Origin: Glandiceps talaboti
Lineage: Eukaryota > Hemichordata > Enteropneusta > Spengelidae
Length of the DNA stretch: 64,000 nucleotides
Assembly: GCF_964340395.1 (NCBI RefSeq)
Contig: NC_135551.1
Coordinates: 26,098,380 to 26,162,379, forward strand
Direction of reading: 5' to 3'
Below, piece after piece: positions 17,885 to 32,764 of the stretch. The notes under the pieces were generated by a model that searched no databases, was not told the DNA's origin, and was given only the letters and a program-made list of their open reading frames with translations. A program made the position numbers and the translations under genes. Each line of letters begins with the position of its first letter. The first letter of the stretch is position 1.

Positions 17885-18705
17885 TGGTTTTTGTCGTGGT
17901 TTTTGTCATTGTTTTTGGGTGGTTTTTGTGGTGGTTTTTATCGTGGTTTTTGCCGTTGTTTTTGTCATTGTTTTTGTGGTGGTTTTTGTCATTGTTTTTG
18001 TAGTGGTTTTTGTCATGGTTTTTGTCGTGGTTTTTGTCATTGTTTTTGTCGATGTTTTTGTCATGGTTTTTGTCGTGGTTTTTGTCGTTGTTTTTGTCGA
18101 TGTTTTTGTCATGGTTTTTGTGGTGGTTTTTGTCATGGTTTTTGTCATGGTTTTTATCATGGTTTTATCATGGTTTTTATCATGGTTTTTATCATGGTTT
18201 TTGTCATTGTTTTTATGGTGGTTTTTGTCATGGTTTTTGTCATGGTTTTTGTGGTGGTTTTTATGGTGGTTTTTGTCCTTGTTTTTGTCATGGTTTTTGT
18301 GGTGGTTTTTGTGGTGGTTTTTGTCATGGTTTTTGTCATTGTTTTTGTCATGGTTTTTGTGGTGGTTTTTATGGTGGTTTTTGTCATTGTTTTTGTCATG
18401 GTTTTTATCATTGTTTTTGTCATTGTTTTTGTCATGGTTTTTATCATTGTTTTTGTCATTGTTTTTATCATGGTTTTTATCATGGTTTTTATCATTGTTT
18501 TTGTCATTGTTTTTGTCATGGTTTTTGTCATTGTTTTTGTCATGGTTTTTGTCGTGGTTTTTGTGGTGGTTTTTGTCGTTGTTTTTGTCATGGTTTTTGT
18601 GGTGGTTTTTGTCCTTGTTTTTGTCGTGGTTTTTGTGGTGGTTTTTGTCCTTGTTTTTGTCGTGGTATTGTCTTGGTTTTTGTCATTGTCTTTGTAGTTG
18701 TTTTC
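17885..18705 (+). repeat. 12-bp minisatellite, about 68 units
   Basis: Units are TTTTTGTCATGG-like, with GTC, GTG or ATC and ATGG, ATTG, GTGG or CTTG variants. Because 12 is a multiple of 3 and units lack stops, three forward frames (up to 304 codons) stay open at once, as does the minus strand in pieces. That is a repeat artefact and not evidence of a gene. The G-rich/T-rich strand asymmetry is strong throughout. Confidence 0.95.
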
Positions 18706-20830
18706 GTCTTTATTTAGACATAAACGTTAATCGAGGTCCATGTTCAACTATTCCTCGGCTAAAAGGGTAATCATTGAATTACTAACGACATTACCAATGC
18801 CTCTGAACAATTTTCAATTAATCGCAGCATTAATCAAAACCATGGCATAATCAAGTCTTCAATTCTTTATTACATTTGAGCAATTTATGCTCATCAGTGC
18901 AATGTGATAAAGAAAAAACTATACATCACAAGACAAATAGTGGAGGATGAAATCACGGTAATCTTGATTTATCAAGTGATGAATGAATAATTATACAGAT
19001 GTGTCACTTTAAATGTCATTTGTATTACGTTCGCTTTACATACATTTAAAAAAAAATTAACTTGGGAAACACTTACCGTCTGCCAAGAGATACACTTAAA
19101 TGGCATCTCGTTCCCAACATGATCAAAGTGTGAGATATAACGCTAATTGGATTAAGAAAATCGATCTATAGCTTTCAGGCCTTACATGATTAACATGGAC
19201 AATTAATACTAATGCCGTTGGTTTCAGCCTAAACCCCCTGTGTATACGTTATATGTGTAAGTGGGTGTATTTCTTTCTATACGAGACTAGAGTGTTATAA
19301 AAACCCATTATCCTACAGCAATCAATTGGTTACAGGTTAATCGACTTGCACTGTTAGTTCTTGTAAGACACTGGTTGATAACAAGCTTTATAAGTAGTGG
19401 ATATATAGATCAGGGTAATATACCGACTTGTGTAGACAGTGTCTTGGTAGATTGGTAAATTTAAGAACAGGAAAGACCAGACATCATCAATTTCTTGAAA
19501 TTTCTTTATTCCACTACGTTTCCAGCCCAGGCCGACTCTTCATACTTTATAAACGGTTTTTTTACCTGAGTAGGAGAAATGTAATCTACACTGTGACTTT
19601 ACAAAATGTTAAAAATGGCATTACGAGGGTGTTGACAGATGATGGATATTTGTTGTAATTCAACACTGGAAATATTCTCAAAGGGATGGTAGCATTATAT
19701 AAACCATTTATATCTTTCACTTTGAAAACATTTCAATTTTTAGAAGTGGTTCGCTAAGCTCTGATAAATTGCTATGTATATAACGATATAGGCAGGGAAT
19801 TTAAATTAGCCGTGAATTATGGTACTGCCTGTAAAAGAGGCCCTGTTTTCGGTTGAAGTCAGTGAACAATATACACGGACATGATACACACGAACATATA
19901 TTTAGAAACTGCTAGGGTGTGGTAGGGGTAATTAACGTGTGTACAGATAAGGATGAACCGAGACATGTGATTTTCGATTTTTTTAGTAACTAATGAATTA
20001 CGTCATAAAAGACTCCTATTATATCATATTCGAATTCTTAGTGAGCGTTCCTCAAGTTGCTTGACATAAATCAACATATTTTCTTCTTTTTTTTGTAATC
20101 GTAATTACATAGGAATACTTGAGATTTGTTTTTTGTAAAAATAATTGCCAAAACCCACTAGGTTAAAGAATGCGTCTTTTTAATGATAATTATTGTCAAA
20201 TATTATGCAATAAATATAACATATATCAATATATAATTGAGTGTAAATTGGTGGAATAAAGAGTATAAATCCTTTAGAAATACATTAAAATATAAAATGT
20301 AACAAGTAACAAATATCCTTTTTTCATCCACTATAAATATAGCTGATACACTCAGTGCTGATACAAGATAGCCTATAAGATAATTCAGTGCACAGTTGAT
20401 AAGGGTTACAGGTGTACAATTCACCAAATGGCTTACACAAGATCAGTAAGGAAGGTGAAAAATGAATACAAATTGAGTTAAAGGAGGTTGTTAGTGTAAA
20501 CTACACACTTGTCATTCTGATGCTTTTAAGTTCGTTCTATATAATGCAACCATAATTTGATGGCTTGACTCTAACTTGATAGTACAGTCGGCTTCTTTTC
20601 TTAGCATTAGAAATAAGACAGATACTCCTAATAATGTAATCGTAGACGTCTAACAATAAGATTCATATCATATCATATCATATCGCTGTCACCACAGTTG
20701 TATATTTCATGACTATCCTCAATATTAAATTTTTAGGTAAAAACTGAAAAAAAATAGTTTAATTTCACTAACTTCATTCAAGATTAAAAACCAATTTGTC
20801 AGATGATGTATATGTCAAGTTAACGGAAAC
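18706..20830. other. Intergenic DNA, no gene recognised
   Basis: Unique-looking AT-rich DNA with only short frames. There is a short ATCAT run near 20670. I see no repeat or regulatory signal I can defend. Confidence 0.4.
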
Positions 20831-20833
20831 AGG

Positions 20834-21260
20834 ACTTACAGTCCACCTAACCTCGCGCACGCCGACTTAATAGGTTGTGTCACAAATGTATTTTTTTTTA
20901 TCTTGGTTCATACAACCTGGGTAGATAAAAAGAACACTTCAGACACATCGACTCTTTACAAATGAAAACAATATACAAGATTTGTAACACATTGCTATCA
21001 CTGAAATCACTGGAATCTGTGAAAATGTGATGTGAACACGTTAAACTTTGGAATGGGCCGGGTAGAAATATTTTAGCACAATAAATTGCTTTTTTTCTTT
21101 GGACGCTAAATAGTCGGGGTACGTGTTTATAATATTGTCTTTATCTACGAATGTTGTTTGAACCAAGATGAAATACATTCATACAAGATAAGAAAAGAAA
21201 AGAAAATATATTTGTGACAAATACTGTTTTGGCAAGGTTAGGTGATATTGGCTGTAAATC
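20834..21260. mobile_element. Foldback/MITE-like element A
   Basis: The left end (ACTTACAG-CCACCTAACCT, then GTCACAAATGTATTTT, ATCTTGGTTCATACAAC, GTAGATAAA) is mirrored in inverted order at the right end (21133-21260), with mismatches over about 100 bp. A related element lies at 22102-22480. No transposase is present. Confidence 0.75.
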
Positions 21261-22100
21261 TACCGGTGTGCGGACACTGTTCATTCTTGTTATGAAATTT
21301 TCTCGTACCAAAAAATCATGTGCATGAATTTAATGTATTTTTTGTAAGTGCTTGCTCGCATTGAATTGAGTGCATTTCCCTTCCTGGCAGTAATTGATAG
21401 GGTAACTAGTCTATGCTGCTACTGTATTCATGGTTTTGTCATTAGGTAAAAATAACTTTCCTACACAATTAGGTCGTTGAATACCCGAAGCATCACATTC
21501 AGTTATCCGAGGTCAAGTGTAGTCTGTAAGATAGGTTAAGGAGTAAAGGTCAAAGGTGCCAAATCTCAAGGATAGAGTGTTCATATCTAATTGCGGCATC
21601 TTTCTATCTACTATTTTATTTCTGGACTGTGTAGTAATCATTTATAAATAGTCTCGTTCGTGCTTCATTTTTTTTCTTATTTCAAAAATATATTATGCTT
21701 CAAACCGTTTTTTGTACGTAATCTGAAAAATATTTATATTTTTAAGAAAATTGAGTCTTTAAGAATGAATTATAGTATTATGAATGAACCTTCGAGGGTC
21801 AGATTCTTACTTGAGATTTAATTCATGTTCAAAAGTTATCTTATCAGATTTGAGACAATTTCATAGCACAGACAATGAAATAAAATGATCTGTATTTCTA
21901 GGACGGAAAAAAATAAATTTAATTTGTGTGTTTCATTTGACGCACTATAAACGCTCAATCAGTGCTGGATTCAAGCGATTAATTCAGTAATCAATGAAAT
22001 CACATCACTAAAGATGTCAATCTTGCAGGAATAATTGTATTACCTTGAACTCAGTGACTAAATAGTTAATTTTACATACTATTTGTGTCTGGTTTCAGAC
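21261..22100. other. Spacer between two related foldback elements
   Basis: AT-rich DNA with no gene or repeat recognised. Confidence 0.4.
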
Positions 22101-22101
22101 C

Positions 22102-22480
22102 CTTACAGATAATGTCACTGAATTTCGCGAAACAGTTTGTGTTACATATGTATTTTTTATCTTGGGTTCATGCAATATTGATAGATAAAGAGAACACTCT
22201 TCTAGACATACCAACTCTTTATAAATGAAAATAAAATGCAAGTAATTATGATATAATGTTAAACCTAACTAATTGCAGTAGACTGCATCTAGTTTAAGAT
22301 ACATGCATACAATGTCATTTTAATGACTTCAGTGGTAACAGTGTGTTAAAATCACTTGTAATTTTGTTTTCATTTGTAAAGCCAGTGTTACCAATGTTGT
22401 ATGAACCAATTTAACATAAAAATGCATTCGTGACACACTCTACTTCGGGGCAAGGTTCGGCAATTGGTGGTATAATAAGC
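22102..22480. mobile_element. Foldback/MITE-like element B, related to A
   Basis: The left arm (CTTACAG, TATGTATTTTTTATCTTGG, TTCATGCAA, AGATAAAGAGAACAC, CTCTTTATAAATGAAAA) returns inverted at the right (TTTTCATTTGTAAAG, GTTGTATGAACCAA, AATGCATTCGTGACAC, GGCAAGGTTCGGCA). The left half also matches the left half of the element at 20834-21260 in direct orientation. Confidence 0.75.
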
Positions 22481-25228
22481 AATTACTTCTCATAAGTATA
22501 CTTATTCAGTCAAGTTACAGTGTACAACAGAGCTCACCTTGAATCGTCTTCTCTGAATTCAGAGTTCTCTTAATATGTTCATTCAATTTCAGAATATCAG
22601 TCTGTGTTTATTTCATTAAGTTCTATCAGTGACGGAAGCAGGTGTATGATTTATGTACATTTGGCATTAAAATAATCCAAGCCTATCCGGGGCATTAGTT
22701 TTCATTTCATTTCTGTTTTAATATCTTTCCTAAGTTCGTTTCCTAATAATGTATATCAGTATAATATTATGGGTAAACTTTCAATGTTTTTTACAGCATA
22801 GGTTGTAACTAGACCCAATTACACGTATGTATAGAAATGGTACTTTGTATACAATATACAACTACCGTACTCATAACAGCTTATATTAAAACAAATCTGA
22901 TACAATACATGGGTACAAATGAGCTGTGTAACCCAGGTTGTAGTATAGTACAAGTAGTTTGTTTTAATATCTTGGTGAAACCTTTGACCTTTTGACCCGT
23001 GCCGACTTTTGATAGATTGTCCTTCAGTTTGTAAGGAGATATTGAAAACTCCGTAAATAATACAGATTGTCGAAATGTCTTGACTACCCAGGAAGGTTTA
23101 TAGGATAAATACTTAACAATCTTTGGATTGGTTATGACAAAGTCAAGTATTTCTCATAAATTCATTTATTTTGATAATTGCCATACTGATTATTGCATGC
23201 CCTAAGCATTCATGGATATCGGAAAATGTCTTCATTGAAATCATTGCCGCAGGGGAAATCCAGTGTACAAATCATTCCACAGGTGCAACCGTATAACTAT
23301 TCAGACGACGCCGACATTTTCTGTACACATGCCTTTCATTTGAAAATTCTTGCGAGGAGAGCTGTGGTAACGATGGGGGTTTACTTTGTATGTGATGCTT
23401 AGTCAATAGAAGTGGGTCACTCTTTGATGCTGTTTTAACATTCTGAAGCAGACCATGTAGTTGAAATAAATAAGGTAAATCTAGAAGTATACACAAGCTA
23501 CTCAAACGAAGAATAGAATCTACAATAAGAATTCTAATTCGAGTGTATACAACAGCAAAGGTAATACGTAGTCAGATAATACGAGTACACTTTTTTGTAC
23601 TTATTAACATAACACGACCATCAGAACTATATTTGGCATAAGACTTCATATTTCGTTGTCGTTCTCATGTTTTTTCCGACTTGGTGGGAATTACAGAATA
23701 CTTTTAAAAAGTAAAAGGGTACCGGTATCACAATATAGACGGGGTTATTCGGGTTTATTAGGGTCATCAAATACTGATTTAAAATCATTACTTCATCTCT
23801 ATAAAATTGATTATTTTCTGATTTTCACAATTTTTTAATGTAATATGTGATAATAAAATGCATTTGATGTTGAATATCAATCTTTGTTTTTTGCATACAT
23901 TATATATCTCTCCACCCTCGAGCTCGAACTCTCCTTCATAATTTCTTATTCCTTGACCTCAATCTTTTCGACGCTCGAATACACTTCTAGTCTGTGCATT
24001 TCATCAACTCAAGTACTCATTTAGATACGACATTCTTGCAACACTATCATTTACCAGTCACGTCTGTACTACTATACCATGTGGCTCTGTGCCTGCTAGA
24101 TCAAAAGATTAGGTCCCGCCTGGAACTTGAATAATTGTGATTAGAAGTTCAAGCAGATGTCATTATATAGATTAAAATGAAACCGGCAGTATACCGGGGT
24201 AGTTTCTGTTTCTGGTGATAAGAACGATTGTTAGAATGGTGATACTTGTCAATTGTCTGCACTATATAAAATACCAGACTTTTTCCGGAAACTTATCTCT
24301 ACTATTGACATACATTAGCAAAATGGCCATTTTCTTCCTTATCTGCTTTTGACAACCTTCTACAGCATAACTATATTTGATTAGCTGAAACCAAATCTGG
24401 TTGGACTTTGCAGAATATTGTGCAGTTTTGTACAGTCGTGGTTTATTAGAAGCCTAAACAACACCATAGTCTACAACTCAAACAAATCTCGTAAGAAGCC
24501 ACGTCACGTAAAAGGTGTGACCCTAGAGTGGCGTATTTGACTAGATTGCCGGATTGTAGTGACGTCACGACGTCCGGAGGTTGGTTTGACTAAACTCACA
24601 GTGTTAGGAAGCAAAGCGTGTTGCAGGTGAGTCACAAACTCAATTTCTTATAAATCGGGGCTACTCTCAGAGCCGAAATATAGTCATTCGGTGTACTTAT
24701 AATGGAAGGTCATCTTGATATTGTTTTAAAACCAGAAACGGGGAAAATTGTACACTATAAACATTGTCCTATATTAGTCGATAGTTATTAATGATTTTTA
24801 TAGTTATAAAAGAACTAAAACATGTGTTTTATTGGTGTGGTTATATGTTCTAAAATTGAAGTTTTGGTCCTTGAATGTATCAGAATGAAAATCAAAGAAA
24901 GGCGTATCCATGCCCCATTTTATTGCCAAACCTTAGATATGCTACAATCAACGCTAACACAATGTTAACGTTGTCAAAACGTAATTGTCTGTTTGTCACC
25001 TCCTTACTGCACCTTATAAAAGTGACGTCATGCATATTCATCTATTGAATGACATGGAATTGTAAGGTTCCAATGACAATTGTACTGAAGTATACACTCT
25101 CCCTTTTTCCAGTATTCCCTAACATAAAAGTCGTCTGTTCATAACAATCGAACCCTTTGTCGGGTGATTGAATTTTACGTTTTCTTGAATTCTGTGTCGG
25201 CACATTATTTGTGTTTATTGGTGTCAGA
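22481..25228. other. Intergenic DNA, no gene recognised
   Basis: No frame over 80 codons and no recognisable protein. A TATATAAAA sequence near 24263 and a GTGACGTCACGAC (CRE-like) site near 24560 are isolated motifs without an associated exon. Confidence 0.4.
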
Positions 25229-25249
25229 GTTCACGAGAGAGCGAGAGCG

Positions 25250-25320
<71 letters not shown>

Positions 25321-25324
25321 GAGA

Positions 25325-25356
<32 letters not shown>

Positions 25357-25531
25357 GTGTATGTGTGTATATATGTTTGTATGTATGTATGTATGTATGT
25401 ATGTATGTATGTATGTATGTATGTATGTATGTATGTATGTATGTATGTGTGTATGTGTGTGTGTATGTATGTGTGTATGTATGTATGTATGTATGTATGT
25501 ATGTATGTATGTATGTATGTATGTGTGTGTG

Positions 25532-25565
<34 letters not shown>

Positions 25566-25590
25566 TGTATGTATGTATGTATGTATGTTG
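25229..25590. repeat. (GA)n-(GT)n-(GTAT)n compound microsatellite
   Basis: GA repeats lie at 25231-25326, GT repeats to about 25375, and GTAT tetramers to 25588. Frames on both strands are artefacts. Confidence 0.97.
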
Positions 25591-25740
25591 AGATAATGTG
25601 TGCATTCCTTGGTGTGTCTGCAATAAATATATTATGAGGACTTGACTGCATCTGACGCATTAACTTACACAATTATAGTGGCATGTAGCTACTATACTGC
25701 ACACATTGTAAACACAGAATATAACCAGATTTAAACTGAA

Positions 25741-26664
25741 TGCCTCCCGTAAGGGCATCACTAATTATGCAAATGAAACTTAAAAAAACTATGGTTATGC
25801 CGTGCTATCGATGGAAACCCTTTTAACCACGTCTATTAATAAGTAACCTATCACGTGGATAAGTAATGATAATATCACGTAGTTTGTAAACTAACCAAGA
25901 CGTGATCTCCACGTCAGACAATGGTCATGGGGCACATGAAACTGTTGAAACGTTTTGCATACGATGGGTCATATTCAAATTTCACAGGTCACACTGCACA
26001 TAGAAATATAGAACTTGAAGGCAGTTTAATAATACAATCAGAACTGACTAAATCCATGATGTCTTGTTCCACAACTTCAAAGCAATGATGACAACCCTAT
26101 GTTTGCCATCAGTAAGCCCCATTTGTCCCCTGGTTATGACGTGTTCCCAGTGACGCATACATATATTAAAAAAATGTGCCCCAAGTGTCAAATATGGCAT
26201 CAAATATGCACAAATAACACGTTAATGCAACCTCTGGTATGTACTGAATTATATTGAAATTGACGTATGTTATGGCCTAATTAAACACTTAATTATGCAA
26301 ATATTCATTAATGCTGTAAGATACATCAACAAACCTTATAGGACATACATGTTTTCTTATGGTTAATGTATGTACTAAATTATATTGAAATTGAAGTATG
26401 CAGTCTTGAGATATTGCTTAATTAGTTGATTTCATTGATGTGCAAATTTCCCTAATTAACATGAACAGATCTCGCTCAAAAACTAATCAGGTCTAGCCAT
26501 TACCCAAACATTATATAGGCTAAATTTCATTATAATTGAGCAAGCAGATTTTAAGAAAATGATGACACAGACAGACAGACACACACACACAGACGGGACA
26601 TATGACAGACAGACTAATAGACATCCCCCTTTCAGTACATCCCGTACCCTTACGGGAGGTAAAA
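25741..26664 (+). mobile_element. Non-autonomous element of about 920 bp with short inverted ends
   Basis: The left end has CCTCCCGTAAGGG (about 25743); the right end has its reverse complement, CCCTTACGGGAGG (about 26647). The interior contains two diverged copies of a TATGTACT-AATTATATTGAAATTGA block (about 26237 and 26368). The last 240 bp match the repeat at 100-300, including a GACA/CA tract before the terminal hairpin. There is no coding capacity. Confidence 0.6.
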
Positions 26665-28770
<2,106 letters not shown>

Positions 28771-29875
28771 ATGTGTCTCAAACACCCAAATGCTAAGCTT
28801 TTATGACGAAGAGTGTAATGTGTATCAAAATGAGTACGGATGTATATCTTTTGATTTCTCATTGTAATTTTCTTAGATAAATGCAATACTCATGTTCGTT
28901 AGAAAGTACGGGTATCATTTTGTGTATATTCACATACAATAAAGTATATCTGTATCTAAAAACTGATTGCTAACATCAGAATCATCTTGAATATATGTAT
29001 GAAGTTTTTGGTTTTTTTTATGTCAGTGTCATTCTCGCAAACCAGAGCTGTTATTTCTTCCGCTACACTTCGAATTAAAATTCGTTATGAACGGTGCCGT
29101 AAAACAGGCCGTGGATTTGCGACGATGTCAGCCGCAAGCTATCATCAATATATTGTTCTTCTCATCTACAACACTGTATAAAGAATAATAGTATGTGTTT
29201 TCTCAATTTTATTTATCTTAATATTTGTCTTGTATTATTTATTTGCAGTAAAATGATAGATTGTATAAAAAATCTATGTATAGCACTCATATTAGTATGA
29301 CCGTACCAATAAAATATGACAACCTTAATTGGTTGTTTGTTTATGTACAGCATTTTAATATTCGACACACTCAGCACGCATTTGCTAACTGTTTCAAGTT
29401 GATATCAAAACCTTTGAATCGAGGGTGAGATTAGTTGCACCTATATGTACATATGCAGCCCTCGTTACATCATAAGTCATTTTAATTACGTCCTACTGTA
29501 CCAGTGGCAGTAGTGCCTTGGGGGTTACTGAGTTCAGAGTTGAACAGGTACAATCGTTTCTCAAACTGTCGCACAGAATGTAAAATCATGTTTGGTGAGC
29601 TCCAATTCGATAACATTCCAAGCAAGTCATGACTATCTCATAATGTTAAAGTACACAAAGTGATCATAAAATGATGAGAAAGAGTCCATTTTATTACGAT
29701 TTCATTTTTTTCCCGAATGAAGTAAGACTCCATCCTTCAAGTTTATAAGAATGATATTTGATATTTGTATAGATAGGTATGATTTATGTGGATCTCTACA
29801 GTCCATGGATTTGGAACATTTCTACTGTTCAAGAATGGTTAAACAGCTACCAGTCCTACTCCTCACGATCAGATA
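28771..29875. other. Intergenic DNA with a dispersed-repeat fragment
   Basis: About 29025-29130 (TTCTCGCAA-CCAG, GTTATTTCT-C, CGTGG-TTTGCGACGATG) resembles 46738-46822 inside GPCR intron 4. No gene is recognised. Confidence 0.5.
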
Positions 29876-29879
29876 ACGC

Positions 29880-30290
29880 CCACGGGATAATTAAATACAA
29901 CAAAATTAAAGTGGCCGTATGGACGAGGACAGGGTATTTACGTTGGATATTTAATTTATAAAATAATTTTATCATGGCTTCCTACTTGAAAAATCAATAT
30001 GAAACAGCATACACCAAGTCCTTGTTTGTAACTCAATAAATTGCAAAATATTTATAAATGTACATGTATTAAAAAGGTTTGTTATTGTATGTACAATAAC
30101 AAACATTTTACACATTTTTAACTCTTTGCAGTGTATTGAGTTACAAACACAGACTTGGTCTAATAGTATGTTGTTTCACATTGATTTTTAGTAGGACGCC
30201 ATAATAATTTTTTTTATATAAATTAAAAATCTAAAATAAATATCCAATCCTCATCCAATTTGCCACTTCAAATGTGAATACTCAGTATTT
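29880..30290. mobile_element. Long hairpin (foldback) element, about 400 bp
   Basis: Nearly the whole stretch is one inverted repeat. The left arm runs AAAGTGGC..ATTGG-like, ATTTAATTTATA, CTACTTGAAAAATCAAT, GTTTGTAACTCAATA; the right arm is its complement in reverse order, ending near 30290. The centre at 30079-30107 is a perfect 13-bp stem (GTTTGTTATTGTA and its complement) with a two-base loop. A half copy lies at 46275-46395. Confidence 0.8.
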
Positions 30291-30722
30291 CTAACTCTGG
30301 CGATGTCGCATGAGACATTCTGAAAAACGTGATTGGGGATATTTTATAGAAATATATAGGAATCCAATGCTGCTATTGTTGTAAGTCAGTCCCCTGCAGT
30401 TGTCGTTCGTTAATTGAGACACTGATTAGCTTGCCATTTCAACCCCGATGTCAATTGTTAGTCATTGGAAAGCTGACACTTTCTTACCCTCTATTGATTC
30501 ACAACTCCTGAAATAAAATTCAATTTCCTGATTAAATTAAGTAAGTCATTGTGTGTTTGGGTTTTATAGGGTCGTGTCAAAGACACTGTGTGAATACGTA
30601 ATAATTCGTCGACACATGCATAGGAAATTGAGAATTCGTAATGTACTTTCAATACTAGATTTAAGTGATGAAAAGGCTTATTATAGGCAAAACTGCTTAA
30701 ATCGGGTAAAGTTGTAACTGTT

Positions 30723-30734
30723 GTGATGATGATG

Positions 30735-30766
<32 letters not shown>

Positions 30767-30813
30767 GATGATGATGGTGATGGTGATGGTGATGATGATG
30801 ATGGTGGTGGTGG

Positions 30814-30865
<52 letters not shown>

Positions 30866-31003
30866 GGTGGTGATGGTGATGATGATGATGGTGATGGTGA
30901 TGGTGATGGTGATGATGATGATGATGATGATGATGATGGTGATGATGGTGATGATGATGGTGGTGGTGATGATGATGATGATGGTGGTGGTGATGATGAC
31001 GAC
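30723..31003. repeat. (GAT)n/(GGT)n trinucleotide microsatellite
   Basis: GATGAT and GGTGGT units over about 280 bp. They read as poly-Met/Val or poly-Ser/Pro in artefact frames. Confidence 0.97.
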
Positions 31004-31708
31004 GACCGTAATGGTTCTGATGATGAATATGGAGGGGAGGTGTTGATGATTCTTTTTTTAAACAAATAAATAAAAGAACGACATAAAGAAACTTTCTCTA
31101 TACCTAGGTCAAGAAATATGTTTCTTCCTCCAATCAATTACGTATAAAATATGTCTGTCTCTAACTGAAACCATTTCGAATTTACCAAGTTACTATGTGA
31201 ATGATGACATACGATGTAGATATAATATTTCATGGTACTTGCTTCTAGTCATTGCGTCAATTGGTTATTACAATATTGTAAATTTATCTACTCAGAATTG
31301 ATCGAAATGAAATCATATCCTTACAAAACCCAAATAATAATATAAATGACTGTCATTAAGATTTGACATGAATACTAGTAATATCTCACAATGTTTAATT
31401 GGACAACTGTGATGACGTCATAAAACACTACTGAGAATATACAAGACATATTTTTTGATGTGTGGTTGGAGTACACCTTGAGAAAAGTTTCAGTGACTGC
31501 TCATAATCCCATTATGTAAAAAAAACACGTGGTTCAAAGATCCCGCGTTTTGAAAGTTTGTTCAATGTGTCAGTTGGTTGTTGTAAAATTGTCGGATAAT
31601 AGTTGATAGCTTTACGGATTTGATTTTCGAAGAATTCGGTTGAATCAGATAGGAATAAACCAACATGGTTTCGAGAATTAGTGAATGAAAAAATAACAAG
31701 ACATACGA

Positions 31709-31709
<1 letters not shown>
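31004..31709. other. Intergenic DNA, no gene recognised
   Basis: No frame with a recognisable motif, and no repeat recognised. Confidence 0.4.
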
Positions 31710-31765
<56 letters not shown>

Positions 31766-31918
31766 CACACACACACGCGCGCGCGCGCGCACCAACACGC
31801 ACATGCACACATGCACACATACATACATACATCCATCCATCCATCCATCCATACATACATACATACATACATACATACATACATACATACATACATACAT
31901 ACATACATACATACATGT
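31710..31918. repeat. (CA)n-(GCGC)-(CATA)n compound microsatellite
   Basis: CA repeats, a GCGCGCGCGCGC core at about 31776-31790, CATC tetramers, then CATA tetramers to 31917. Confidence 0.97.
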
Positions 31919-32764
31919 ACTAGTAACAACAAACAGACAGACAACTAGAAGACAGTTTCTGGATATGCAACATGAATATCGACTGACTACAAACATGGAC
32001 AATGAATATGAATGTTTTTCAAAATTATTTTCTCATTACATTTTTTCTAATATTAGATTCAGATCAGCAGAGTGACTGTGAACGTGTTGACCGAACCAAT
32101 GGGGATGGGTTAAGGAATTCCAACCCTGTAATTTATACAGTAAAGCACGTGTCAACACCGCCAATAATGACTTTACAGCAGAGAGTTTTGAGAACCACTT
32201 AGGTACTGACGCATACTATACATTGAAACGGCTGTCACAGCACGTCTGCTATAATCCATATATCCTAAAGCCTAAGGGATCGTCCACTATTTCAAGACTT
32301 GGAGAGTCTCGTCGTACCATTATTCAGAGGACCATTACGAACACATACGACGTTTAGTAATCTACAATGGGCAATTATATTCGGTGAGTTCGGCGACGAC
32401 CTATTTTACGATGGAACATTTGTTTACACTGTGACCATTTCAACCCAACCTTTGGGCAAGGATATGCGTGCCGGGTTAAGATCTTCGATTTGGACAATAC
32501 AGCAACTTTTTTAGGAGAATTTCAAAGGTCCTTGACTTGTCATATACAAGATACACATATAAAAAGTGAAAATATAAAATCTATGGATGTTTTTTCCCTG
32601 GTTGTTTATGCATTCGTCCTCTCTCAAATAAAATACGTGTTTCTGTTGTCGACGCAGCTATTAACATTGTCTCTGGTAACAGTTTACTCATACATGCTGG
32701 TATTGCGTAAGTTAGAAGAAATATATATTATTCAGTATACGTTCTACCTGTACATTGTACAACT
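31919..32764. promoter_or_regulatory. Presumed promoter and 5' UTR region of the class C GPCR
   Basis: A TATAAAAA-like sequence near 32558 lies about 200 bp before the GPCR start codon. Short overlapping frames (71 and 97 codons) here show no family features and are not in frame with the receptor. The promoter assignment rests on position only. Confidence 0.3.

Noticed and set aside
17856-18770. A 304-codon forward frame rich in FLSWFLSL-type repeats
   Set aside because: It is the 12-bp minisatellite. All three forward frames are open over the same interval, there is no consistent codon bias, and no signal of a gene at the ends.
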